Shown here: piece by piece, positions 34,835 to 45,161 of the stretch
Position numbering within the stretch: position 1 is the stretch's first letter
How the letters are laid out: the number at the start of each line of letters is the position of its first letter
Assembly: GCF_000687475.1 (NCBI RefSeq)
Contig: NC_057318.1
Location: 1,550,001 to 1,614,000 of the forward strand
DNA from: Ustilaginoidea virens
Lineage: Eukaryota; Ascomycota; Sordariomycetes; Hypocreales; Clavicipitaceae
DNA: 64,000 nt
Direction of reading: 5' to 3'
Made by a program: the position numbers and the translations under genes
The notes under the pieces: generated by a model
What the model saw: the letters and a program-made list of their open reading frames with translations, nothing else
What the model was told of the DNA's origin: nothing
The model's database searches: none

Positions 34835-35580
34835 TGTTGTAAAATAGTGACTCAGAACACTGTTGGAAAGTATACTAAGTACCGATAGTGGCGGACAAGG
34901 CGTTGCAGAATAAAACAAGCTGGTTAAAGATTAAAAACGCATATACGAGGTTGACTAAAGCAAAGATATCAGGGAAATCTGATTCTAATTATTGGTTACT
35001 ATTCTAGCTAGAAAAAGGGAATTTTGGACATATTTCTACCATTTTGAAAGAGCGGTTAAAAATAATGAAAAACCGTAAAGATAGCGAAAAAACCCGACGA
35101 AAAGTCGGTCTGCCCAACCGTGCCCAGTCTGTGCCCAATATCCTACCCAGTGCCTACCCAACCAAGCCAGTGGCTTATAGCGGTGTGCCGGATGCCCTAT
35201 AACAGCCTGCCGTACGGGCCGGAAGCCCTATATCGGTCTGCCGTACGGGCCGGAATCCCTATATCGGTGTGCCGTAAAGGCTCGATATAGCGGGAGACTG
35301 TATGTAGAAGGCCGAAAGTGCTGATTTGCCCATTTGGTAATCCCGTAGAAATGCGCCGCCTGTTGTGGGCCCTGTGGCCCACTGTGACCGGCCGCTATGG
35401 CCGGATGTGGGTCGCTGTACCAGTGCCGTGACCGGCGCTGTGGCCTACTGTAATCGGCGTTATGGGGCGCTGCGCCCCACTATAGCGCCTGGTATAGCCA
35501 CCGCGATATCTCAACGTAGAGACGTCGTATGGTGGCGAGACCAGTACCAAAATACAGCTAAAAAGGCGCTGATTTCAACA
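34835..35580 (-). repeat. CopC-family LTR (746 bp), minus orientation
   Basis: Reverse complement of the CopC 5' LTR at 43,351-44,642. On the minus strand it starts TGTTGAAATCAGCGCC and ends ACAACA. It is GC-rich and contains about three copies of a CTGCCGTACGGGCC-containing unit of about 33 bp at 35,187-35,280, one more than the other copy. I found no matching TSD. Open frames within it are LTR shadows. Confidence 0.75.
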
Positions 35581-35689
35581 AGTAAGACCCCCTTACTGCG
35601 AGGTAGTTCCCCCCTAATAGCTAGCCTAAGAGTAGGCTTATTATTAATAACGATAATAGAACTAATAAGGCTTCTATCGCTAGTAATAA
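35581..35689. other. Unassigned sequence interrupted by CopA-2 (left part)
   Basis: Degraded sequence that continues at 42,969-43,350 once CopA-2 and its AATAA duplication are removed. I cannot identify it. Confidence 0.4.
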
Positions 35690-36415
35690 TATTGCAATTC
35701 TCAAGGTCACTATAAAGCAAAGCCTTACTAGCTAGCTAGATGGCACGAGACTGTCTGCGACCTGTGACTTACTCTTAGTATAAATACTAGATTTGTCACC
35801 AAGTCCTAAGACTATACAAGTGCTATAAAGCGAGGCAAGTGTAAAGGCAAGGCAAATATAAGATAACCAGAATAACGCAGGGAAGGTGGAAGTTAAGAGG
35901 CATATAGTGCATTAACAGGTTCGATTGTGCTACCCTTCAACTATCTAGAAAGAAGGGGGAAAGCTATCCTATATATACACGAAGGAGGGGTGGGCCCAGG
36001 CATCCAGGGTAGCCAGTAAGAGAGCTCCCCGTAATGCTCGTCAGTAATTCCGCTATATCCGATTAACCCCGCTATATCCCACTAACCCTGCTATGTCTGG
36101 CCACCCCAACCACCACGCTAGTAACTAACCACCACGCTAGTGGGCAACCACCACGCTATTAGACTAGCCACCACGCTAGTAGGCTGCCACCATGCTAGTA
36201 GGCCACCACGCTAATTTAGCAATGCCACACCTTTTTTTAATAAGGCCTACCTTACTTGATATATAGTAAATAATCCACTGAAAATCCTTAAGGTAAAAGG
36301 CAAAGGCCTAAGGTAAGACTACCATAAGTCCAAGAGGCGGTATAAGGGCCAGAAGGTTAGCAGGCTAGTAGGGCATTAGGCCAGCAGCCTAGTAGGCTAC
36401 TATAGGATTTTAACA
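35690..36415 (-). repeat. CopA-2 3' LTR
   Basis: 726 bp, homologous to the CopA-1 LTRs, with CCACCACGCTAGT direct repeats at about 36,100-36,215. Confidence 0.9.
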
Positions 36416-38136
36416 CCCCCTCTGATTAGCTACTGTAGTAGTAAGTTAATCGTGTAAAGGATAGGGAAAGAAAATGCAGTAAAAAGTGCTAAGGAAAAAC
36501 ATAGGAAAAACCTTAGTAAGTTAGTATAAGTTAGTATAAGTTAGCAGGCCTTAAGACCTAGTAACTCGCGGAACTTAGTAAATTTAGGGCCCGGTAGTGG
36601 CTTCGTAAGACTATTAGCAGACATACTATTAGTAGGTAAGTAGGTAATTTTAACCAAGCCTAGCTAGGCTTGCTCCCTAATATACCGGAATTTTAATAGC
36701 GTATGCTTAGTGCGAGCATGCTGATTAGGGTCGTTAGAATTTAAGATGGAGCCCTAATTATCACAGTATAGCGGTATAGGGCGTAAAATATTAATTTCTA
36801 GCTCTTTATAAAGGTTAGAAAGCTATTATACCTTACGGATAGTCTCAAGTAATGCATTAGATTCAGCTTCTAAAGTAGATAGTACTACTAAAGAGGCTCG
36901 CTTAAAACGCCAGCTAATAGGACTATTATTAATAGTAGTTAAGAAGCCTCTAGTAGATTTAGAGGTTTCTTTATAGCCAGCAAAGTCGCTATCAGAATAA
37001 GCGGTTATAATAGGCTATTAGTTGCTTTTAGTAGTACTAAAGCAAATAGCTAGGTTCTTAGTGCCTTTAAGGTAGCTAAAGCTGCCTTTTGTAGTATTTA
37101 GATGCATATTAGTTGCTTTCGATATAAACCGAGATAGGTATTGGGTAGGAAATGCTAGGTCGGGCCTAGTCATTATTATAAGCCATATTATAGTGCCAGT
37201 AAGGCTTTGATAAAGGCTCTGATTAGTAGGGCTAAGATCTTTTCCACTAGATTTATTTAAAATCTCTTATTGAAGTGGAGTAAGCTGAGGTTTAGTATCC
37301 TATAAGCCGAATTTAGCTAAGACCTTTTCTATAAATTGGGCTTAGTGTAGCCATAATAAACCTTCTTTCCTATTTTGTATAATTTGTACGCCTAAGAAGA
37401 AGGAAGCCGGACTGCGGTCTTTTATAGTATAGACCTTATGAAATTTCCTTTTTAGCTGGTTAATATAAGTTATATTTAGACTAATTAATAGGCAATTGTC
37501 AACATAAGTGACGATAAAGGTGCTAGTTTGCTTATTATAAAAAACGGCAGTATTAGAAGCTAAAGGTAAAAAACCTTCACTAGAAATTAGGTCTTTTAGC
37601 CGGTATTGCTATTCGTAGGGTGCTTGTTTTAGCCCGTATAGTGCCTTCTTTAGTAAGATAGCTTGCTTAATAGAAGGGTTAAATCCAGCTTCTTTAAGCA
37701 GAATTAGTAGCCGTTGGCGCTATATATTAGACTAAAGCTTGCTATTAGTTAGTAGACTTTCCGTAAATTTAAGAAATCCATTAGGGATATCTATATAAAT
37801 AGTCTTAGAAAGTTCGCTATTTAGGAAGGCGCCTATAAAGTCGATCTGCTCTATTTCCTAGTTATTATTAGTAGCTAAAGCCAGTATAACCCTCTAGGTA
37901 GGTAGGATAGAGGTAGAAGCATAAGTATGCTGAAAATCCTTTCCTTTGACTTGTATAAAACCCTTAACTACTAATCTAGCCTTATATTTTATAGGCTGAT
38001 TATTAGCATCCTTTTTAACCCGAAAAATAGGCCTATTGCGTATAATTTTTCTATCAATAGGAACGCTAGACTTAGGAATAAATTGGAAGACTTTAGTATC
38101 TAAAAGCTGCTTGAATTCCTTATATAATGCCTTTAT

Positions 38137-38499
38137 CTAAAGGTCTTTTTCTTTTTTAGGGCATTGTAGCACATCCTTCCAGCTATTAGGCGTACCATCA
38201 GGGGCCTTTTTAGCTAGCTTATGCTTAGCTGTATAGTAGGAATCCCATATTAAGTAATATAAATTATAATTAGGGAATAAGTCGGTAGGGCTAGTAGGGT
38301 TAGTAGGGCTAGCAGGGCCAATAGGGCTAGTAGGGCCAGCAGGGACAGTAGGGCCAGTAGGGCTAGCAATATCGGTAGGATTAAGGCTAGTAAGGATATC
38401 TATAAGGTTATCCTTTGCTGTAGCCGGGAACTGTATTCTAGGACGGTCATTTAAGGTAGCATTAGTATTAATAATGCTAGTATTAGTAGAGTCCGGCAT
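38137..38499 (-). pseudogene. CopA-2 integrase-RT linker fragment (120 codons)
   Basis: Begins MPDSTNTSIINTNATLNDRP and contains short repeats of the SPTGP/SPTNP type followed by the start of the RT region (DSYYTAKHKLAKKAPDGTPN, SWKDVLQCPKKEKDL). It is a surviving piece of polyprotein, not an independent gene. Confidence 0.7.
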
Positions 38500-39789
38500 G
38501 CTTTCCAGGTCATCCGGTATAGTATTAGTGTTAGTAATGCTAGTAAGGTTAGTAGAGTTAGTAGGGTTAGGAATGCTTTCTAGATTATTTAGTAAAATAG
38601 TAGGTTTTCTGCTAGATACCCCCTCTGAACCTGTATTTTGCCCTTTATGAAAGTCTCCTTCTAGGCCATTAGAAATAGGGCCTATACCTTTATTTTAGTG
38701 GATAAAGATAATAAAAGTTATTTTAGTAACAACTTTCTTCTTTAGAAGGTAGATTAGGTAAGTATTATTACCTAGAGTGGCAAGGAGCCTACCAGGCTCG
38801 GTATGGGGCGCTAATTTTCTGCTTTTTACACGCTTTTTGTGTGGTATAAGCACTTCAATAGCTGCTCTAATAGCCCTAAGGTTAATAAGATCAGGGTAGT
38901 ACTCTGGCGTAATATAGTCATAATCCTTTAGTAGCTCCTAATAGGGGCTAGAAGGTCTGTTAGTAATAGCTGTTATATTTACTAGCATAACAACGCCAGT
39001 AATTATAGCAGACTAGAGGTTAGATGGTAGTCTTAACCAGGCTATAGTAGCATGTAGCCTATCAGCTATAACCCTAATGGACCGCTTAGCTAGGCCATTT
39101 TGTTTGTGAATATAAGGGCAAAATATATTAAAAGTTATGCCCTGTTCAATAAGCTAATCACTAAGCATTTTATTGATTTCATTTCCACCATTATAGTGGA
39201 ATTCAATAGGCGTTTTGCCATATCTGACCTGTAGGCTCTGTATAAAGCTCTGTAATGCTTTAAATATAACAGTGCCTTCCCTATTAGGCAGTAAGTAAAG
39301 CTAGCAGAATCGGGATTTTCTATCCACTAATATAAGGGCAATAAGTCGTTTGTTATATGGTATAGGTGATATAGCAAAAGTATCACCTTCTATAATATCT
39401 AGGCATTTAGCTGGATTAGGTATCGCATCTTTAGAAGGTCTTCTAACCTTCTTAGCCTATATACAGGCTAGGCAGCGAAAATTAGCATCTTTAACCTTAT
39501 TAAGGTTAGGAAGACTAGGGGTATTAGCACAGGTCTTTTTGAGTAGCTGAATACCTATATGCCCTAGCCGTACATGCTAAATGCCGGCTAATTGTAATAG
39601 TTTCTGATATTCTGTATCAGTAGCTATAAGGGCAGGAGTAGGGTTAGTAGCTACTACGGGATTTTTACTAGTCGTAATAGCGGGATTTTCGCTAGTTGTA
39701 ATAGCGGGAGAGTTAATAGTAGGGCTAGTAGCCTCTATAGGTTCCTTACTAGTCGTAATAGCAGGAATATCGCTAGTTATAGTAGCAGG

Positions 39790-40140
39790 CTAGTTAGTAG
39801 AAATAGGGGTAATAGTGGTATCTTGAGGATCACTATAATCAGCAGGGTTAGTAGGGCTGGGGACCTCTACTGTTATACTATTAGTAACAGTACAATGGCT
39901 GTAAGGTTGATGTAGAAGTGGGGTGTCTATTCCTTTTTGTGGAAGGAAAAAGCCGTATTTTTTAAAATTAAAAATGCCGATATATTTACGGCTTGCTGAC
40001 CAAAGCTGATTTTTAATTAATACCCCTTTAGCGGCATAGTGCTTTATACCGCTAATAATATTAATATCCAAGGTAGGAATATATAGGGCATTCTTGAGCT
40101 CTATAATACCCCATTTAGTGGGATTAATGCCCTGTAGCAC
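39790..40140 (-). pseudogene. CopA-2 protease / GAG-pre-integrase fragment (116 codons)
   Basis: NPTKWGIIELKNALYIPTLD, ISGIKHYAAKGVL and FNFKKYGFFLPQKGIDTPLL correspond to the segment after the protease in Copia polyproteins. CopA-1 has the same segment at about 21,920-22,190. Confidence 0.75.
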
Positions 40141-41175
40141 AGTAAATCGTACTGTGCCCTAACCAGTAGGGGAAATAGGGCCACCACTAGTAGTAATAAT
40201 AGGCTTATCATCCTTCTTAAAGTAGTGAAAAGTAGTGAAATGCTTCTTATTATTAATAATATGATAAGTGGAGCCTGTATCGTAAAGGAGGGCATCTTTT
40301 GGGGTCCTACCGCCGGATTTAGCACTATAGCTTATAGCTAAGGGCTGGTTATTAGTGGATATAGTGGTAGAAGAAGAGGAATAAGATATATTAGTATCCT
40401 AGGTATTATAATTGCCTATAATAAAGACCTTAATATCTTGCTGTTTGCTGCTATTATTGGAGTCTTGTTTCTTCTTCTATTGTTGCTTCTTTTTCCTATT
40501 ATTAATAGAATTATTCTTGCTATTATTAGTAGTAGAAGCGATATTAGCAGACCCTTTATTCTTAGAGTCCTTGGAAGCCTTAAGCTGCTTGGGGTTATTA
40601 TTAGCAGCCACCTTATTAGACCTTTTAGAACGCTGTTCTTCTAGTAGGTTAACTATAAAATACTGGAGGTTAAATTTGCTGCTGTTAATAACACCTTAAG
40701 CGCTATAAGCCCTAATTATAGAGTGTTAGCGTTCCGTCCAGCGGGTAAATACCCCCTCTATAGCCTATAGATACTGGTTAACTTGGTCGAAAGAGTCGAT
40801 CTTAGAACCTAAGATTCTGAGGCGAGAAATATAGCTGTTAAATTCGCTATTAAAAGCCTCTAAAGTGCCCTTATAACTAGTAAATATAAGGGTGTGAAAG
40901 ATAGGGTATAAGTATATCCACTATACTTCTGGTGAGTGGTAGTACTGGGCCACTAGTAAAAGGTAAGCTTCTTCTGGGTTATTATACCAGTCTATAGCCT
41001 CTGCAGCTTCTTTACTATAGCTATTCTTTAGCATTAGTAGTAGAAGTGCCTGTTTAGACTCATTAAAATGCCTTGCTATAGAGGGGTCGTTGATAAAATT
41101 AGCTATTTTAAAGGCCCTAAGTTGTGTTGTAAGAGCCTGCTTCTACTGGTCGAAATTATAGGGGCTTTTTAGCTT

Positions 41176-41541
41176 CTAAGACTCCTTAAAGCGGTTGGCA
41201 GTCTTAGCTAATTCTTTAATAGCCCTATCACTAATTTGGTTGGTGATAGTTGTTGGTGCCGTTGTGGTATAAAGAGGCTCTTTACCCTTATATTTTATAG
41301 GGGTAGAAGATTGGTCGATTTCCATAACGTCAGCCTTATTATTATCTTTAGTAGTAGTCGTTTTAGTGAAAGGTCCAGCTTCAGTGACTTTAGTAGGCTT
41401 TTCATTAGTAGCCTGAGTGTCGTTATTTTGCCTACTAACTAGGCCCTGTATAAGGTTAGTTAGTGTATTTATTTGGGACTTTATATCGTCTATATCAAGC
41501 TGTAGTTGTATAGTGGGATTAGCTTTAGAGTTGGAATCCAT
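41176..41541 (-). pseudogene. CopA-2 gag N-terminal fragment (121 codons)
   Basis: LQLDIDDIKSQINTLTNLIQ, GLVSRQNND and, after a variable stretch, ISDRAIKELAKTANRF are shared in part with CopA-1 gag and with the CopC gag (IKELTKIANKF). It ends at a stop that was probably a Gln codon. Confidence 0.75.
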
Positions 41542-42242
41542 AAGAGCCTTATAGGTGGAAGGCCCTGACTGTGCTATTATAGTGGTAAAAAGTCGTTGAA
41601 AAATGGTGCCGATAGCTGTAAGAATAGAGGAATAACCAGCTAAATAGCTAGCAAAATAGTCGAATAATATAAAAGGTAACCGCAGATTATAGCGATAGGT
41701 CTCAATATAAAAGCACAGATGCCGTAGGCGTTATGCAAGTCCGTATTATAGTGTTGGTGTTTAAAGTGCTTATTTAGTGCCGTAATATAAAGGTGCCGTA
41801 AGTGCCGTAGGTGCGTGGGTGCTATAGGTGCCGTAATATAAAAGGTGCCGTAAGTGCCGTACCAAAAGTGCTATAAGTGGAAGAGTATAACAGGTGCCGT
41901 ATAGTGCAGTAGGTATCGTGCACTAGATGCAAAGGTGTTATATTGTGGTATAATGTAAAGGATATTACACTATAAAATCCGTAGGTGCCGTAGGTTACTC
42001 CGAAAATAACGTAAGGTTACGCTAAAAGTGCCGTAAGGTTACGCCGTAAGTTGCTGTTAGGTACGCCGTTGATTGCCGCAGGGTAATACTATAGGTAATA
42101 AAGGGTAAGCCAAAGGTGATAAGGGTAAGCCGAGGATACCAAAGAATAGCTATATTAGTAGTACTAATAAGCAAAAGAGACCAAGGGGTGAACACAAAAA
42201 GGTAGGGTAAAAATAAAGAAGTAAAAACCCGGGCTTATAACC

Positions 42243-42968
42243 TATTGCAATTCTCAAGGTTACTATAAAGCAAAGCCTTACTAGCTAGCTAGATGGCACG
42301 AGACTGTCTGGGACCTGTGACTTAATCTTAGTATAAATACTAGATTTGTTACCAAGTCCTAAGACTATACAAGTGCTATAAAGCGAGGCAAGTGTAAAGG
42401 CAAGGCAAATATAAGATAACCAGAATAACGCAGGGAAGGTGGAAGTTAAGAGGCATATAGTGCATTAATAGGTTCGATTGTGCTACCCTTTAACTATCTA
42501 AAAAGAAGGGGGAAAGCTATCCTATATATATACAAAGGAGGGGTGGGCCTAGGCATCTAGGGTAGCTAGTAAGAGAGCTCCCCGTAATGCTCGTTAGTAA
42601 TTCCGCTATATCCGACTAACCCCGCTATATCCCACTAACCCCGCTATGTCCGGCCACCCCAACCACTACGCTAGTGACTAACTACTACGCTAGTGGGCAA
42701 CCACCACGCTAGTAGACTAGCTACCACCCTAGTAGGCCGCCACCACGCTAGTAGGCCACCACGCTAATTTAGCAATGCCACACCTTTTTTTAACAAGGCC
42801 TACCTTACTTGATATACAGTAAATAATCTACTGAAAATCCTTAAGGTAAAAGGCAAAGGCCTAAGGTAAAACTACCATAAGTCCAAGAGGCGGTATAAGG
42901 GCCAGAAGGTTAGCAGGCCAGTAGGGCATTAGGCCAGCAGCCTAGTAGGCTACTATAAGATTTTAACA
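42243..42968 (-). repeat. CopA-2 5' LTR
   Basis: 726 bp. The internal side carries GGGCTTATAACC (plus strand), the same half-tRNA-iMet-type primer site as CopA-1. Confidence 0.9.
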
Positions 42969-43350
42969 AATAATATTGCTAATAGTAGTAAGAGGCTAAG
43001 GTTCTTTAAATATAGAGAGGGGTAAGGGCCTCCTACTATAGGCTTACTCTAGAGCTAAAACTCCTCTCTTAATAAGTCTAATAAAATCGGCCGGAAACGC
43101 GATTAAGACTATAGGCATTATTATTCGTATTATAATAGAAGAGTTATCTTAGCCCTTTCAGGAAACTAAAGTAATTAGCGCAATAGATCGATATACGGCC
43201 TATTAGACCTTATAGTATTCGTCTTCATCTACCTATTAAAGTTAGCTATTAAGTTAAGAAATACTAGTAAGCTGCTATATTTACTTCCTAATCGCAAGCG
43301 AAGGCCTTCTGCAATACTAGTATACTTTCTACCAGTTTACGGTTTATGGT
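42969..43350. other. Unassigned sequence (right part, continues 35,581-35,689)
   Basis: Degraded, with stop codons in every frame. No recognisable domain. Ends where the CopC 5' LTR begins. Confidence 0.4.
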
Positions 43351-44642
43351 TATTGAAATCAGCGCCTTTTTAGCTATATTTTGGTGTCAGAATGAAATTA
43401 TTTATTGTTATTTTATTTTATTATTTTTGGATATTAATCGCCGACAATTCTTACGCATCGCCGCATCATCAGATTGAAAAAAGTATTAAGTATTCAGTAC
43501 TTATATTTATATGGCGACTGCTAGTAAAGTCGAGTACCCAGTACTTACACACATTCCTTCACGCGCAAACATATGATGCATCACAAATTGATCACACCAC
43601 TTTATCGTCGCAAATCTCGATGCACTACAAATGCACATTTCGCCACATATCTATGATATCACAGTATGGTCATGATATTCACGTCAGATTGATTTCACTA
43701 GGGATGTTCTATGTTGGAATATTATGTATTTAAATCCCTAGATATTCCTACCTAAATAGTGGGAAGGATGTATGGAGGGAGGCACGCAAGCAAGTATGCA
43801 GAATTAATACACATCAGATTGTCCCTACGCCTTAGTCTCGTATCTTATCTGTGCCGTTACTTTACCTTACTGCGATTTTACCATTCCACTGCCTTGATCC
43901 TTCGCATACTGCATTATCTTAGCAGGCGAAACCCTTTTGACATTTGGTACTAGTCTCGTCACCATACGACGTCTCTACGTTGAGATATCGCGGTGGCTAT
44001 ACTAGGCGCTATAGTGGGGCACAGCGCCCCACAACGCCGATTACAGTAGGCTACAGCGCCGGTCACGGCACCGGCATAGCAACCCACATCCGGCCACAGC
44101 GGCCGGTCACAGTGGGCCATAGAGCCTATAACAGGCGGCGCATTTCTACGGGATTACCAAATAGGCAAATCCTGCTAATACCAGCACTTTCGGCCTTCTA
44201 TATATAGTCACCTGCTATACCGCGCCTTTACAGCAGACCGATATAGGGCTTCTGGCCCGTACGGCAGGCTATTATAGGGCATCTGGCATACTGCTATAAG
44301 CCACTAGGCTTAATTGGGTAGGCACTAGGTAGGATATTAGGCACAGACTAGGTATATTTAGGCAGACCGACTTTTCGTTAGTTTTTTCGGTATTTTTACG
44401 GTTTTTTATTATTTTCAACCACTTTTTTAAGATAGTAGAAATATACCTAAAATTCCCTCTTTCTAGCTAGAATAATTACTAATAATTAGAATTAGATTTC
44501 CCTAATATCTTTACTCTGGTCAACCTCTTATGCGCTTTAAATCTTTAACTAGCTCTCTATTTTATTCTATAATGCTTTATACGCTATTATCGGTATTTAG
44601 TATACTTTCTAATAGTATTTTAAGTCATTATTTTGCAATAGG
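43351..44642 (+). repeat. CopC 5' LTR, interrupted by a solo LTR
   Basis: Starts TATTGAAATCAGCGCC (ancestral TG) and ends TTGCAATA, followed by GGTTATAAGCC, the same primer site as CopA. It is about 729 bp without the 558-bp solo LTR and its duplication. Inverted copy at 34,835-35,580. Confidence 0.8.
43385..43942. mobile_element. Unmutated solo LTR (TSD TTTGG)
   Basis: 558 bp, TGTCAGAATG...CTTTTGACA, flanked by TTTGG at 43380-43384 and 43943-43947. CA and TG dinucleotides are abundant, so it has escaped RIP. It matches no other element in the window. The orientation is unknown. A 113-codon open frame with a hydrophobic start (43392-43733) lies inside it and is probably fortuitous. Confidence 0.85.
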
Positions 44643-44891
44643 TTATAAGCCTAGTATCTTAAGGCTTCTAGCTTAAGACTTTTTTATGCTAACTTGGGAT
44701 TTTAATGCATTTAGCAACTAATCTTCTAGAAATCTACTAATAAGGGACTAATTATCTTAGATTTAAGAACCTAGCTACTATACTAAACTATAATATATCC
44801 TTTTTACAATAGGATTTTCTAAGGTTATTCCTTAATATAGCTTTCTTCTAGATTTTTTATCTAGATTTTTAGTCTTAATTTTCTTTGCATT
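44643..44891 (+). mobile_element. CopC 5' leader
   Basis: Primer site and untranslated leader after the CopC 5' LTR. AT-rich, without an open frame. Interrupted at 44,897 by GypB and resumed at 52,235. Confidence 0.6.
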
Positions 44892-44896
44892 TTTAA

Positions 44897-45149
44897 TGTC
44901 ACGGGCTCGGGCTACGCCCGCGCCACAATATGGCTAGGACTCGGGCTACGCCCGTGCCTAGCCTAAGTAGGGTTATATAAGTCAGCGGCACAGGGTCACG
45001 GGACTACGCCAAGACCTCGACCCATATTAATATACGGTTAAATAGACTATCGAAAGGCCCCTATTCGGGTCCTCTCTCTTTCCTCTTTAGTCTATTTAAT
45101 ATATTCATTAGACGCCTATTCGCAGTAGCCCTAAGGCCAGTCCTTTGTA
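44897..45149 (+). repeat. GypB 5' LTR
   Basis: 253 bp, TGTCACGGGC...CCTTTGTA, with two copies of CTCGGGCTACGCCCG near the start and AGTCTATTTAA at 45089-45099. Confidence 0.9.
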
Positions 45150-45150
45150 T

Positions 45151-45161
45151 TTAAATAGACT
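45151..45161 (+). other. GypB self-complementary primer site
   Basis: TTAAATAGACT, one base after the LTR, is the exact reverse complement of 45089-45099 within the LTR. Confidence 0.62.

Larger units (their letters stand above)
35690..42968 (-). mobile_element. CopA-2: near-complete Ty1/Copia element, minus strand (TSD AATAA)
   Basis: 7,279 bp with 726-bp LTRs (35690-36415 as 3' LTR, 42243-42968 as 5' LTR) and AATAA at 35685-35689 and 42969-42973. On the minus strand, gag (about 41,540-40,330; MDSNSKANPTIQLQLDIDDI), protease and GAG-pre-integrase (about 40,330-39,560), integrase core, Pro/Ser/Thr linker (38,499-38,137), RT (37,900-37,250) and RNase H (about 36,950-36,550; ends in LTKPLPG.KF) follow in Copia order. 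The RT motif reads YVDN (37495-37506), and many Gln/Trp codons are stops. It keeps the gag and integrase segments that CopA-1 has lost. Confidence 0.92.

Noticed and set aside
35197..35715. Frames in the 35.2-35.7 kb GC-rich segment and at 43,944-44,207
   Set aside because: Both sets fall in the inverted CopC LTR copies and are not conserved as proteins.
36075..36215. Possible CRISPR-like array (CCACCACGCTAGT repeats)
   Set aside because: Short imperfect direct repeats inside a CopA LTR of a eukaryotic genome, with irregular spacing and no unique spacers.
43392..43733. 113-codon frame with signal-peptide-like start (MKLFIVILFYYFWILIA), resembling a secreted effector
   Set aside because: It lies wholly within the 558-bp solo LTR defined by TG...CA ends and the TTTGG duplication. 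No cysteine pattern or homologue is recognisable.
34835..44642. A DNA transposon with about 740-bp terminal inverted repeats
   Set aside because: The right copy is followed by a Copia primer site and collinear Copia gag/pol, so the repeats are LTRs. No transposase is seen between them.
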